A stretch of DNA of 64,000 bases from Hofstenia miamia (GCA_004352715.1 SCFE01000058.1:567099-631098); one strand, 5' to 3'; positions 36,421 to 48,044 are shown, counted from the stretch's first letter. Translations and numbers: made by a program. The notes: a model not told the origin generated them from the sequence alone.

Positions 36421-37875
36421 ATGATGCGACGTCGAAAAGAACTGACACCAGTGGAACGTGCACAGATTGTGACTTATCATAAATGTGGATTTAGTGAAAG
36501 AGTAATTGCAAGGAAAGTGAAACGTTCAAAGACCGCAGTTCATCAAGCCGTCCAAGCCTTTCTCACGAAAGGTCATTTCCAATCTTCTCATCCTGGACGA
36601 CAGCGCATTACTCAACCCCGTGACGATCGATTGATTCGAAAATTGTGTTTATCTGATCCTTTAATGCCTGCGACAGAAATTCAACGTCAGGTAAAACTTC
36701 ATGGTGTTTCTGTGTCAATCAGGACCGTTCGAAATCGTCTAAAATCATTTGACTTGAAATCGTACAGAGTCGCTCGTAAACCTCGTTTAACATCGTTGAT
36801 GAAGAAACGTCGCCTAGATTTCGCACGAGATCATGTTTCGTGGACCATAGAAGATTGGAAGAAGGTCATGTGGTCGGACGAGAGTAATTTTGAACAATTT
36901 GGTATAAAAGCAACTCGAGTTCGTCGGCCTTCTGGTGCACGCTACAAAGAGAAATTCGTGATTCCAACAGTAAAACATTGTCCATCTATCATGGTCTGGG
37001 CTTCGTTTTCAGCCTATGGTCGTGGACCTCTTTTCTTTTTAGAACCAAACGAACGATTAAACGCAGAGAAGTATTTAAAGATATTGAATGAAAAATTACA
37101 TTGCTTTATGACGATTCATCAAACTAATATTTTCCANCATGGTGTTTCTGTGTCAATCAGGACCGTTCGAAATCGTCTAAAATCATTTGACTTGAAATCG
37201 TACAGAGTCGCTCGTAAACCTCGTTTAACATCGTTGATGAAGAAACGTCGCCTAGATTTCGCACGAGATCATGTTTCGTGGACCATAGAAGATTGGAAGA
37301 AGGTCATGTGGTCGGACGAGAGTAATTTTGAACAATTTGGTATAAAAGCAACTCGAGTTCGTCGGCCTTCTGGTGCACGCTACAAAGAGAAATTCGTGAT
37401 TCCAACAGTAAAACATTGTCCATCTATCATGGTCTGGGCTTCTTTTTCAGCCTATGGTCGTGGACCTCTTTTCTTTTTGGAATCAAACGAACTATTAAAC
37501 GCAGAGAAGTATTTAAAGATATTGAATGAAAAATTACATTGCTTTATGACGATTCATCAAACTAATATTTTCCAACAAGACTCGGCACCGTGCCACGTGG
37601 CTAAAAAGTGTCAGCAGTGGTTTCGTGATCAACAAATTTGGGTTCTTCCTTGGCCGGGAAATTCTGCCGATTTAAATCCAATAGAAAATTTATGGACCGT
37701 AATGAAGAAAAAAGTTTCTGAGAAATCCCCACGTTCACTTAGTGAGTTGAAGGAGGCGATTTTATTTGTTTGGACCCATGAAATTACTCCTAAACTGTGC
37801 TTAAAACTTGTGTCTTCGATGCCTTCCAGGTTATCTTCTGTCATCGCTAATCGTGGGGGTACTACGAAATATTGA
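36421..37875 (+). CDS. Tc1-type transposase, assembly-duplicated middle
   Basis: DD34E transposase that cuts and pastes its own element at TA sites. The N terminus (MRRRKELTPVERAQIVTYH) carries two helix-turn-helix domains (about residues 1-110). The catalytic residues appear as WSDESNF (first D), QQDSAPCH (second D) and NPIENLW (E), and the chain ends NRGGTTKY. As assembled the frame is 484 codons, because codons from about 94 to 238 occur twice around the single N at 37137. Removing one copy leaves about 338 codons, the usual Tc1 size, with no stop. ATG at 36421 or 36424 is chosen because the upstream frame starts only with TTG. It may be functional; that is inference. Confidence 0.9.
   Translation: MMRRRKELTPVERAQIVTYHKCGFSERVIARKVKRSKTAVHQAVQAFLTKGHFQSSHPGRQRITQPRDDRLIRKLCLSDPLMPATEIQRQVKLHGVSVSIRTVRNRLKSFDLKSYRVARKPRLTSLMKKRRLDFARDHVSWTIEDWKKVMWSDESNFEQFGIKATRVRRPSGARYKEKFVIPTVKHCPSIMVWASFSAYGRGPLFFLEPNERLNAEKYLKILNEKLHCFMTIHQTNIFXHGVSVSIRTVRNRLKSFDLKSYRVARKPRLTSLMKKRRLDFARDHVSWTIEDWKKVMWSDESNFEQFGIKATRVRRPSGARYKEKFVIPTVKHCPSIMVWASFSAYGRGPLFFLESNELLNAEKYLKILNEKLHCFMTIHQTNIFQQDSAPCHVAKKCQQWFRDQQIWVLPWPGNSADLNPIENLWTVMKKKVSEKSPRSLSELKEAILFVWTHEITPKLCLKLVSSMPSRLSSVIANRGGTTKY
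36700..37574. repeat. 437-bp tandem copy around single N in Tc1 transposase
   Basis: 36700-37136 and 37138-37574 differ at only a few positions (for example ccaaacgaacga versus tcaaacgaacta, ttcgttttc versus ttctttttc). The offset is 438, a multiple of three, so the frame stays open by chance. This is best read as two overlapping contig ends left unmerged. Confidence 0.9.
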
Positions 37876-38086
37876 ATACATATTCCTTTCATTTTGTATA
37901 TTCTAGTATAAATTCATGAATGAAATATATGTCAAATTCATTATAGAAATATATGTCAAATTCATGATAGAAATATATAATTTCGATAGTGGTCTTATTT
38001 CATTTGCCGCGATTGTATATATATATATTATATATATATATATATATATAAAGAATATTCAATGCAACTAAATATTACCCTCTAAC

Positions 38087-38760
38087 CCAAAAACCAAACC
38101 CATCCCGGCCCGCTTCAATTGGTTTTATTCAGGCCCGGCCCGAGAGCGTCATATCAAAAACCATTATAAGATTTTTGTAAACAAAAAAATTAAACATAAT
38201 TGAAAATACTAAAATGAAAATATTTTTGCATTAACTGCACTTTTTAACAAAAAAATTTACTTGTGATAGCATCACAAGTAATCGGCTTCAATAAGGATGT
38301 GTCACTGCTGGAATCTGGAAAGACTTTTTAATGGCAATTTTTCAATGGTTAATATGTATTGTAGTTTTATTAATAAAAATATATGTATATGGAACATCAT
38401 ATAAAAATGCTACGAACTTAGGCAGTATTCCCCTCTCAAACATGCAATTAAAATCCAGTGCATAGTCTAAGTAATTTAAATTTTATGATGGGACAACTAA
38501 AGTATAAATGAAATTAATTGACGCTTGCCATTACTACGACAATTTTTCAGTTAATTGTAACTATTGTCGCCATGGATTTAATTTTTAATGTATTAATAAT
38601 TATTAATTAGTCAATTGAATATAATAGTTGATATAATATTTTAATTTAAGAGAATGCATATTTATTATTAAAATTTTGAATAATTCCATACACGTTGTGC
38701 AGAAATTTAAGATTCCGGGCCCGCTTCATTTTAAATTTTATGGCCAAGCCGGGCAGTTTC
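38087..38760. repeat. direct repeat of GGCCCG-rich blocks
   Basis: ccggcccgcttcaattgg followed by caggcccggcccg (38105-38145) is matched in the same orientation near 38715-38758 (ccgggcccgcttcatttta, aagccgggca). The GC-rich blocks stand out from about 600 bases of A/T spacer. They could be the two ends of an inserted element or one duplicated end. Confidence 0.5.
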
Positions 38761-38948
38761 CAAGTCTGGACCACTTACAACTCTGGTCTTCTATTCACTT
38801 TAAAACTATAATTTATTATCTGAAACAGGCTATTAGTTTAAATTTTCAGCCTTTAGCTTTTTAATACTAGTTCAACAATTGTATTTTCGCCTTACAATAT
38901 TTAATGATCCATCAAATAGCGATGTCATATTAAATCAATATATCTGAT

Positions 38949-39260
38949 GGTAGTCATTTCTAAATCTGACTACTATTAATGTAGAATTTTGCCACATGTG
39001 GCGTAATTCAATAACTATTTGCACATTATCCACCAATCAGAAATGTGTTTGGAGTGCTTTACCATTCAATAAATATGCGGGTAGAAGTATTCACAATTTT
39101 GCTACAAGTGGCGTAGTTTTTTACAGAATTCTTCACCAAACGGATATGTTTAGAAGCAACAAGTGTGGAGAAAGAGCTTGTGCAATATACGCGGGTAGTA
39201 GGCATTTTAAATTCTGACTACATCGGAATTCATAATTTTGACTCGTGTGGCGTACAAATG
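38949..39260. repeat. about 115-bp imperfect repeat, three units
   Basis: The three units contain aattttgccacatgtggcgta (near 38986), aattttgctacaagtggcgta (near 39096) and aattttgactcgtgtggcgta (near 39234), preceded by gggtagnag- or ggtagtcat-type sequence. The array is directly followed by the target duplication of the hAT-like element. Another ggtagttactgactac patch is at 40413. Confidence 0.65.
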
Positions 39261-39269
39261 GTCAATTGA

Positions 39270-40243
39270 CAGGGCTCCCAACAGCTGCAAACTGTTACAG
39301 CAAACAAGTGCTGTTTAAAACAGCAAATAAAATTTAACCAATGTTGGCATATTATCTGTGTTGTTAACACACTATCAATGTCTTTCAATCCCCTCAGCAG
39401 GCGATCAAAAACGCACAAGAATTCAAACCAGTGCTGTAGTCACTGATAAAGATACTTGCTGCCACAAACAATCAACAAACACCATTGTTAGAGGTTGATT
39501 CAACATATCAAATATAGTTTATATTTGGATTTTTATTAACATTCATTTTTATTTTGAGTCATTTCACAATTGTGTTGTGTCATGTTTCGCCCTTTATCAA
39601 CTTCATTGTAAAATGCATCATTGACTTTGCACTTGGTAAAATTTTCAAAAAACATTTACAAAGCACCAGGTATCAGAGGTGTGTTTGGTTTTTTAAAACG
39701 AGGTTGACTGACACCTTCCCCTCGACTGTAAACAAATAATGAGCACAGCAATTGCTGATGTTGAAAGAAACCCTTTCTTTCTATTAGCTAATCTACTTAT
39801 TCTAACAAACTACATAAATATTGTGTGAAAATAATTTGCTAAATTAGTTTGAAAAGGTTTTTTAAGCAAATGTGAATTAAATTAAAGGAACTACTTTCAA
39901 TTTTGTTCGTAGTTGGTTCCAAGGGGGTGGTCGCCCCCCTAAAGAAATTTTGGTTAGGTAAATCACAAAATGCTTGGCAAAACATTAAAAACAATTATAA
40001 ACTAAGTCGGGAAATGCATTTTTAGAGTCTATTTTTACAATATTTTCGCATTATCAAGACCATAAAAAAACCTCCTGCTCTTATCCTTTCAATGTCAGAG
40101 CTGATCTACTAATTTTTTATTGATTCAAACTAAGAACAAAGTAAAAAATATCACAGCTGTTAACAGCTGTTGTTAACAGCAAAAGGGTTACTATTTGTTG
40201 TTAACAGCTTCTTTAGCTGTTAATAGCAAAATGGGAAGCCCTG
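39270..40243. mobile_element. non-autonomous hAT-like element
   Basis: The ends are CAGGGCT-CCCA (39270) and its inverse TGGGAAGCCCTG (to 40243). The flanks tcaattga (39262-39269) and tcaattgg (40244-40251) form an 8-bp target duplication with one change, as expected for the hAT superfamily. The subterminal regions are packed with ACAGCTGTTAACAG-type motifs (39280-39335 and 40150-40222). No transposase frame of reasonable size was found. A partial copy sits at 12577. Confidence 0.85.
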
Positions 40244-40251
40244 TCAATTGG

Positions 40252-42136
40252 TGATTGGAAATTAGAAGTTCACATTCTTGCCTGTGAATTAAACACTCAT
40301 GTGCTTTTAAATTTCACTATAAATTATAAATTTACGTACATCAATAGAATAATCAATTATAATCTGAGGAAATAAGAATTGAAATTGTATCATTATTTTT
40401 ATTAATATTTATGGTAGTTACTGACTACCTGACTACCATGCATGCTACGGGCCTGACAACTGCCATTTGAAAGTTTCACGAGAATTCGTATAACGGACAT
40501 GATAATGTACATAAACCATGAGCATAAAATAGGGCATCAAGTATTTCAGTTTTTGTCTTTGGTATTCAGTTCAACTCCAAAATGTCTTTAAATGATAATT
40601 TAATACTTGGCGGTTCTCTGTTAGACCTTATCTATACGGGTAAACCGACCTGTCTGTACTTCCCACGCCATGTATATAAGATTCATTCATCTGGACATCA
40701 CTGCTGATGCTGATCATGTCGTATTGCTACTCTTCAATATATATCAAAGCAAATATAATTTCCATTCACATAACTTCCTAAATGTGTAATGTGAGAAAGT
40801 TCCAATTGTTCAAATCTAGAAATATTCAGATTCTGTTACCTTTTTCAATAGTAAAATTTCTTTCATATGATGATAAAGACTTCCTTCGAGCAATGAGAAA
40901 TTTTGATCTTATGAAATTAAGCTCTTGAGTTTATTAATTGGCTTTGAACATTGGCAACTACCTTATCCTTCATGTAACCTCACATGAAGAAGTCCCTCTC
41001 GATTAACTTTTGTGAAGCAGTCTCCCGTAGCGTACCTCATCGATTGATGGAGTCATTGTCAATGATCGGATAGAATTCCTGTACCTCCGATGATGTAAGA
41101 TGAGTATTTACTTTTTTTAAACCCAATACATGATCGATTTATCATTCACTTGAAATTTCTGATAATTTATTTTAAGAAAATAATTTGGCCACTCTGTATA
41201 TAAAAATTTTACTGTAAACAATATTTAATATCCTAATAGCGCTTTATATGTCTTAATAAGAATTTGCACAATTTTGTAATTTAGTGTGACTTACTATTAT
41301 CGATAAAACCTACACATAGTGTAAAAATATTTACGTAATTTTATTGAGTAAAAATGACGAAGGCATATTTGAATTGTTAGGTATACTAGATTCACAGCAT
41401 TTGCTAACCAATATAAACTCTTCTTCACAGTGATTTTATGCATTTAATTCTTGGATGTTTGTTGTGCTTGCATCGTCTCTATATTTAGAGTAAGTTCGTT
41501 TTGCATTTTCCAGATCTTGAGTATACTTTCATATCGTTATTTGAAGATTCATTTAGTTGTTACATACGAAGATTCAGTGTGTGATGTAATTTATACTCGT
41601 TCTAATCTCGATAGGATTATGATTTCAACGAACCTTTGCACAAATAATCCTCATATCAGCACTATCAATTTAGAGTTCCCATAATTTTGATGTCAATTTT
41701 TTCCTAAAGGATTGGCCATGGAAGTGAAACCATCTTAAACTTTACCGTGCTTGCAACTTCTTCCAAATTCCATGTTAACACTTGAAAGCTTATCTTAACA
41801 AATTTTAGCTTTTCAAAAACACATCGGTTGATGGTTTAATGTATAAATTTGAAACAGTTTCATACTAATTTACAAAATTTTGCTGAAAGTTTTGACTACA
41901 AATTAATTTTTGGATATTCTGATAAATAATTTTTTTCAGTATTCTGTCTACCATACGAAGTCTTAATTTCCATGAAAATCATTCCTTGTTATATAAAACT
42001 AAATGAACCAACAAATAGGGTGTTGACTATTTTGATACCCTATGATTTGTGATCAGATTCCCATTCTTACGATGATTATAACATTAGTTTGAAAGTTTGG
42101 GACAAATTGAAGTGATATATAGCTGGTGCCATAGCA
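40252..42136. other. spacer, no gene recognised
   Basis: Several short open frames (for example 41451-41684) have no recognisable motif or splice context. Confidence 0.4.
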
Positions 42137-42475
42137 ATGTGTGAGTTAAACTGTTTGCAAATCAAAGAGCTCAAAAACATAAACAAAAATATTTTCTTAT
42201 TCTTTGACAATTTCATAATTTGCTCATTTAATTGGAAATGGAGCAATTTGTTACAAAAGAACTTTAAGGATTTCAAGTTTAATAAAATACAACTTCCAAC
42301 AACTGTAGATGTGCTATGCAGATACAATAAGTCCATCAGATATTGTAATCCTAAAATGCCTCAAAATGACATAGTGAATAATCTAGTGAAGAAAATCACA
42401 GGCATGTGGAAGAAGACATATTTCACATTGTTTCATCAGACCAACATTAAGCTGAAAGTTGGAAAGTGTATTTGA
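42137..42475 (+). pseudogene. ORF resembling a transposon-derived N-terminal region
   Basis: A 112-codon frame with the stretch LPTTVDVLCRYN, then NPKMPQNDIVNNLVKKI, W, HQTNIKLKVGK. The order P-T-x-x-D-V-L-x-x-Y, IV-x-x-L-x-x-x-I-x-x-W, and a K-rich end recalls an N-terminal module found in many repeat-encoded proteins of invertebrates. It is followed by stops and a frame-shifted K/S-rich continuation. I do not know a function. Assignment is from memory of the pattern and is weak. Confidence 0.35.
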
Positions 42476-45086
42476 AATCTAAAGTTAGTTCAAAAGAGCA
42501 AGCACAAAGTTATCAAACCTGAGCTGTTTGACTTGTCTAGTCCTGGTTTTGAAGAGGTTAAATGAGATATATTTTTTTCTCATAGAGATGTCTCACCAGA
42601 ATTCATGTAATTAGCACTAGCTAAATTTTTTAAGCAATATTTACATTTTTGAATATAAGTCAACACAATATGCTATAGAACGGGAATCCAATCACAATTC
42701 TTTATATATAATTACATTGTGTACAAAGCGCACTTAAACTATTTATTGTAAGAAAACAAGAATTAGTAATGTACATGTTATATTTTAAGCAATGCCATAG
42801 GAGAGAATTTCTTTATCTCATTAAACTTATAAATTCTTATGTGTATACAGAATTCTGCAGATTTTATTTTTGTACGCAAATGTATTGCGTTTTATTCTTA
42901 GCTTATGAGGTTCAAAACACAGATAAGTACATTTTTTGTGCGTCAATATTTTAATTTTCCAGCCAATTCTGTCTTCTAAATCAATGTATTTGATAAATTG
43001 TTCTGTTATTTAAAATTGCAAATTTAACTTCAACTACTAAGTTTACAGACACATCATTACTGCAAAATACACAAAGTGTTTGCTATCTTAAGAATGTCAA
43101 CAAATTCTTCACTGCTTAATGCTTCATTGTTTTACTATGATACCGTGTACTCACAACTAATATATTAAAAGTTTTATTATTTCTCTCGGAATTTCCATGA
43201 CTTTTTAAAGTCATGTTGACGATTCTGCATGTCAAAATAACAATGAGTTGACTGAAATATATGCTTCCTATTTCTCATGAAATATAACTTCGAATAATCA
43301 ATATTACTGCATAAATAAACAGAAAATGAGGCTAAATTTCTTCTTCTAATCTTTTCAAATTAGTAGCATGACATTTACAACATTGACAATTCACAGAATT
43401 GACTGAAAATTTATACAAAATCGGTGGTCATTCTTAATCTTTGCAAATCGTATAATATAGTATTGTATTTCAATTACTGGATTATATCGAATTATTTAAT
43501 CACACTTATGGCTTGTTACTTACACGTCTTGTATAAATTTTATTTCTATCTCTGTGTTAGTGTGTGATAAACTCTTAAAAATTCTGTAAATAGAGTTATC
43601 TCGCAGTGTTTAAACTTTGATTACTTCTATTCAATATTAAAGGTATTCAATTGTTATTACATATAGATGTACACGTAAATGTACTAAAATATCAAAATCA
43701 ATAGTAAAATTTGCAGAGAATTGTCGTCAAATTATTGTCACTTTTACAAGTTCTAAACACTATTCATGAAAAACAAATTTTTTCTTTTGCATTACGTTAT
43801 TAAATCGAATGTTGGACTTGAGCTTGCGTAACTCTTTTTTGGAAAATATCTGTTCAACTTAACGTGTTGAGACATGATCTAGAGAAGATGTGTGGATCAG
43901 GTTGGAATGAAGGTAATCAACACGACCCATTATTTTTTTGCAAGGTCGAATCCGTATTAGAAGCGGGTTCCTCTGGCACGTTGGTCGGTTTGGTTTAGGA
44001 AGCTTTTGTGGGGTCAGTTTCGGATCGGATGAAAAAGATTTTTTCTTAAAATTGGCTCATTCAATAATGGTTAAATTAGTTACTTTGAATACATACATAC
44101 ATTTTTAGTTACTACATTGAACTATTATAAGGCATGCTACATGTCATTAACAAAATTAATAATTTTATCTAATGCAGACACCGGAATAATTCTTAAGATG
44201 ACACTTCATTATTAAATGAGAGAGAACAAACGCATAGATGTGTCAAAATTTCCTTAGAGGTCAAATAAAATTTGTAAAAAATTTGGACAAAGAAACACTA
44301 GTGAATATACAGTTAAATCCAAAACCTTTGACAATACTTTTTTGCTACATAAAAATTAGAAATCTTTGAATTGGTATTAGGTATGAAAATATTTTTGAAA
44401 CGTGCAATTCCTTCTCCGAGGCTAAACGAAAAAGTCGTGTCAAATCAAGTCAATTTAGAAAGACGGGTTGTGATTGGTGGGATAGGATCAGCCTATCATT
44501 TGCGTCGGGGCAGTTGATGGTTTATGTGCAACTGGGTTGTATCCTGGGAGACAGAGATGCTGCTAATCTCAGTTTTATGAATTGATAATTTTAAATTTAT
44601 AGCCTGTATCCCTTTATATTTACATGATTCCGCTATTGCTCAAATTCACGAATTCAGGTCATAATAAGGTAGATGGGTGGGTTGGGTGCTATCGAATGAG
44701 GAGTTGAGACTTGAGGGGCTGGGTCAGGTTACAACTCAAGCTTGTGCATTTCACTATGCTTAAAACAATTTTTAGCCATCAACCAAACTAATTTTGAAAA
44801 TATAATATTATGTGCATCACTCCAAATTACAAACAATGTTTTTTGTTAACACCTCGAAGCAATAATTTATTTCAATTTACAGCTCAGAATCTTTTTTCAT
44901 TGGTGGAAATTCATCTAAACCTGTTTTTCCATAATGTAATAATCTTTGTCACACTTCAAAATTGAAAAATTTATGATGTTATATGTATATTTCATAGCGC
45001 TTAAAAAACTACAACATATTTAGTTCATTTATCAATATGATCTAAAAAATTGTATTTGAACATCAATTTTCCTTAATTTATTTTAG
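42476..45086. other. spacer with a G-skewed patch at 43870-44720
   Basis: No exons were recognised. Between about 43870 and 44720 the + strand becomes G-rich (ggtcggtttggtttaggaag, gggtcagtttcggatcggat, ggtagatgggtgggttgggt). Such ggtcgggt-like stretches in A/T surroundings suggest the two ends of an old inserted element. No transposase frame was found. Confidence 0.4.
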
Positions 45087-45469
45087 ATTAAATGGGAGAA
45101 TTCAGTAAACTTGATAATTCTAATGACGATGAATTTATAGAACGTGAAGGCGTGTTTGGCAGATCATGGTATTTTCATATCTTTAAGTGCTGGCACAATA
45201 AACATGTTTGCTGTCTTACAACTTGTTGCCCATGCATTACAGAATATAATATTGGTCAACGCCTAAAGTTAGATGCGCTTTCTAAGATTATCTTTGTTCA
45301 TACAATATTGCTGCTCTTCTATATTACTGTTGCTTTAATGATTGACAATATCTCTTACTACGCGGATTTCGATTTGGGAACAGAAACGCACATATTTTTG
45401 ATATTGCTCATTTTAGCAGGTGTAACATCCGTCTCAAGATTAGTCTTCAATATATACCTCAGATCTAAG
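45087..45469 (+). CDS. PLAC8-type cysteine-rich membrane protein, first coding exon
   Basis: Acceptor tttattttag ends at 45086. ATG at 45092 is the first start, with an in-frame TAA just before it (45089), so a non-coding 5' exon must lie upstream. The 126 codons include an acidic N terminus, then residues 20-58: GVFGRSWYF, KCW, CCLTTCCPCITEYNIGQRL. This C-rich CC-x3-CPC-x-T...G pattern is the signature of the PLAC8/cornifelin/FW2.2-like family (membrane-associated, linked to growth control or metal handling in some members). Two hydrophobic helices follow at about 66-85 and 100-117. The donor GTAGTA follows AAG in phase 0. The second half of the family domain was not found with certainty. 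Confidence 0.75.
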
Positions 45470-45645
45470 GTAGTAACTTTTCATATATATATAATATTTT
45501 AAAATAAACTACTAAATAATAAAAACAACATGGATCCATTTGATTATATATAACTTATTTCAAAAAAGCCGGTTTTAGAAAGTATGGAAAATCAATATTA
45601 TAATCTCGAAACTAAATCTATATCATTATCAAATTATTTTTACAG

Positions 45646-45774
45646 AGTGGTTCATTTGCAAACTTCATCATAATCAATACTAACATCGACTTATTTGCAA
45701 GACCAAATTGTATCAAATTGGAAATATATAAGTTTTTCGATAATTACGTTAGGTTTAATCGAATCAAATTTTGA
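45646..45774 (+). CDS. possible last exon of the PLAC8-type gene
   Basis: A good acceptor (ttatttttacag, ends 45645) opens a phase-0 frame of 42 codons (SGSFANFII ... NRIKF) to TGA at 45772. Phase fits the preceding exon and would give a protein of about 168 residues. The sequence does not match the usual cysteine-containing second half of PLAC8 domains, so this is a weak call. Splicing to the acceptor at 46343 instead would end after four codons. Confidence 0.3.
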   Translation, partial: SGSFANFIIINTNIDLFARPNCIKLEIYKFFDNYVRFNRIKF

Positions 45775-45961
45775 AATAGCTATGACAACTACCACACTAA
45801 GATCTGTGAGGGATTAATTATAAAACAACATAGTAAAGAACACATTTTAAATAAGCAATTCAATTTGAGAAAAATTAAAACTTTTAAAATTGTAAACTGA
45901 CGATGACTACAATTTAGTCGAAACGTTTTTATTTGAATTAATATAGGAATCTAAGTAAATT

Positions 45962-45962
<1 letters not shown>

Positions 45963-46018
<56 letters not shown>
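45963..46018. repeat. (TA)n microsatellite
   Basis: 28 uninterrupted TA units, among the longest sequenced tracts here. Confidence 0.95.
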
Positions 46019-46020
<2 letters not shown>

Positions 46021-46342
46021 CTCTATGAAGGTTACCCTAAAAACTCTATAAATATACACGCTGAGTAAATTATTGTGAAAAAAAACGAATTCAGTTCAAA
46101 AAACTTTTATTCTAATAATTTTGCATAAATGTATTTCGTTGTCTCGAAAATATTACCACTCAAATTTTGCGAAAATGACATTACATTGATTAAATTTACA
46201 TCAAAATTAATGACATAAAAGAATTTTTACAAATGTTCCAAATCTCCCGAATAAATTTATGCATAAAATTTGAATCTTTCATCTTTATTTACATAGCATG
46301 AACATTTATAAGAAAACTAAATTTCTGATTAAATATTTACAG

Positions 46343-46502
46343 GAATATTTGAATTAACAATGACAGAATTGAGCACATTGCTAAAAAATAAAGTTATTGC
46401 ATTAGTGATTGCAAATATGAGTGTAATTCTGGTTGCTAGCCTTATATATATAGGCAGATTGAAACATGAAATTCAGAAAAAACTTTGCTCCGTGTATTCC
46501 AG
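46343..46502 (+). CDS. candidate membrane-spanning exon
   Basis: Acceptor tatttacag ends at 46342 and donor GTAAGA begins at 46503. The open phase (start phase 1, end phase 2) encodes IFELTMTELSTLL, then a strongly hydrophobic stretch VIALVIANMSVILVASLIYI and a basic tail (GRLKHEIQKKL). It could be a transmembrane segment of the receptor. The start phase matches the end of EGF exon 5, so a direct splice 23648 to 46343 would keep frame. It does not match TM1 of known adhesion GPCRs closely. Confidence 0.4.
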
Positions 46503-46736
46503 GTAAGAGATTTATGTTGAAGCAAACTCATATATATATATATATTCTGCTCTATGTAAAAAGCTGTAAATAATTTTAAAACTTGATTTTACTTAAAATC
46601 AATTTTTCACAAAAAAAACTATTTGAGTGAATTTTTATTGATTACTGTCTGCATATTTATTTTATAGGACCATTTCATTTGTATAGCAATCAAAGCTTTT
46701 TAATCGAAAATATTTTAGAACATATTTCTTTATTAG

Positions 46737-46788
46737 GATAGCTACATTAGAGAGTATAACAAAAATACATCAAGGCCACACATTCTTG
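46737..46788 (+). CDS. candidate small exon
   Basis: Acceptor tttcttttattag ends at 46736; donor GTATGA at 46789. The phase-2 start completes the codon left by the exon ending at 46502 (AG+G), and the 17 codons (IATLESITKIHQGHTFL) end in phase 0. If not spliced, a stop follows after one codon. Supported by phase and splice motifs only. Confidence 0.3.
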
Positions 46789-47384
46789 GTATGATAAAAA
46801 AATTCAGACTACACAGAAACCCAAATTAAGTGTAATACACCAACTTGGATTCTGCATCAAACAACTCTTCTACATGTATTTTTTAATTTTTAATTGAATA
46901 AACCTAAAACCAAATTAATCCACTAAGGACTGATTGAGTTATAAATGATTGAATTCTCAAACCTACAGTAATTGACATCAAAGAGAGTCACAAATTACAA
47001 TCAGAAAGTCAATATACTAAACACATCTAAAATCTAGTTTAAACAACTGTTCTGCATGTATTTTTTATTTTCCAATCTAATTAACTTATAACAAAATTGA
47101 TGCCGCAAGTATTCACATAGTTTATTTAGGATTAAATGTTTTTTGAAACGCCTCATCAAAAGTTACTAAATCACTCAAAACATTTTTTCAGCCAACGATA
47201 TAATTAAATTGTGCAATCAGGCACCACTAATTGCACATAGAATCATTGAAAATTGAAGATAAACCGTTTCATTATTATTTGGAATAATAATGCGGCGGAT
47301 CGCAGCACAAAAGATAAATAAATAGCTCTGTTGCATCAGCTATTGTGTAGAGCATTTAAATAATTTAAATAATTCATCAGCATT

Positions 47385-47562
47385 TTCCTGACACTTTTGC
47401 ATAACCAGGGCCAACTTCGCCCTACTATTTAAACACCAACTAATTNTCTGGTATCGCAATTCAATTGTTTCCAGCTTCGACATATAGCAGTCCATTCTTG
47501 NTTCCTGACACTTTTGCATAACCAGGGCCAACTTCGCCCTACTATTTAAACACCAACTAATT
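47385..47562. repeat. 61-bp repeat around two single Ns
   Basis: 47385-47445 is repeated exactly at 47502-47562, with a 54-base segment between Ns at 47446 and 47501. On the minus strand this gives the repeated peptide ISWCLNSRAKLALVMQKCQE. It looks like assembly patching, not a biological repeat. The underlying minus-strand frame is of unknown origin. Confidence 0.8.
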
Positions 47563-47666
47563 ACACCAAAATTTACAATTCAATTATGACTAAGAAAATC
47601 AATAGTTAAAGAAAGCAATTATTCGATACGTTTTTCAGATGAGTTTACAGATAGGTACTTCGCAAG

Positions 47667-47667
47667 T

Positions 47668-47714
<47 letters not shown>
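47667..47714. repeat. (TA)n microsatellite
   Basis: TA dinucleotide run with one interruption (ataaat). Confidence 0.95.
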
Positions 47715-47717
<3 letters not shown>

Positions 47718-48044
47718 TACTAGATTAGTTTAGGTGGGACAAAGTTAAAAGTTTAGCATTTTTGGTCTCAGGACGAAAAGCAAACCATAACCATTCACAT
47801 GATTCATAATCTGAAATTGTTGAAGACGTTTTGCGAGGAATTTGTTCTAATTGGAAATATGATTGTTCTGTAATATCTTCAACATGATTAAATAAATTGT
47901 TTTTTACATATGATCTAGCATTAAATATCAAGCATATGTATAGGACTTATTCCAAATTATATACTACATAATATGCATTTATCTCATTAAATTACGATTT
48001 TAGAAAGTAATTTTTTACGAAAAATACAAAAAGCATTTTTCTAG

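Larger units (their letters stand above)
36154..38015 (+). mobile_element. Tc1-family transposon, young copy with intact ends
   Basis: Inverted ends: cagtcgcggcaaatgaaata at 36154 and its reverse complement ending at 38015 (about 27 bases, one mismatch, CAGTCG versus CAATCG). TA target dinucleotides lie on both sides within a TA microsatellite. One transposase frame fills the interior. The assembled length, 1862, includes 438 extra bases (see the duplication at 36700-37574), so the real element is about 1.42 kb. The 3' untranslated part has a short tandem repeat (gaaatatatgtcaaattcat). Confidence 0.95.

Noticed and set aside
36367-37875. A 502-residue transposase with a duplicated catalytic region as a real fusion
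   Set aside because: The duplicated 437 bases surround a single N, as at three other places, and removing one copy gives the normal Tc1 length. The open frame across it results from an offset that is a multiple of three.
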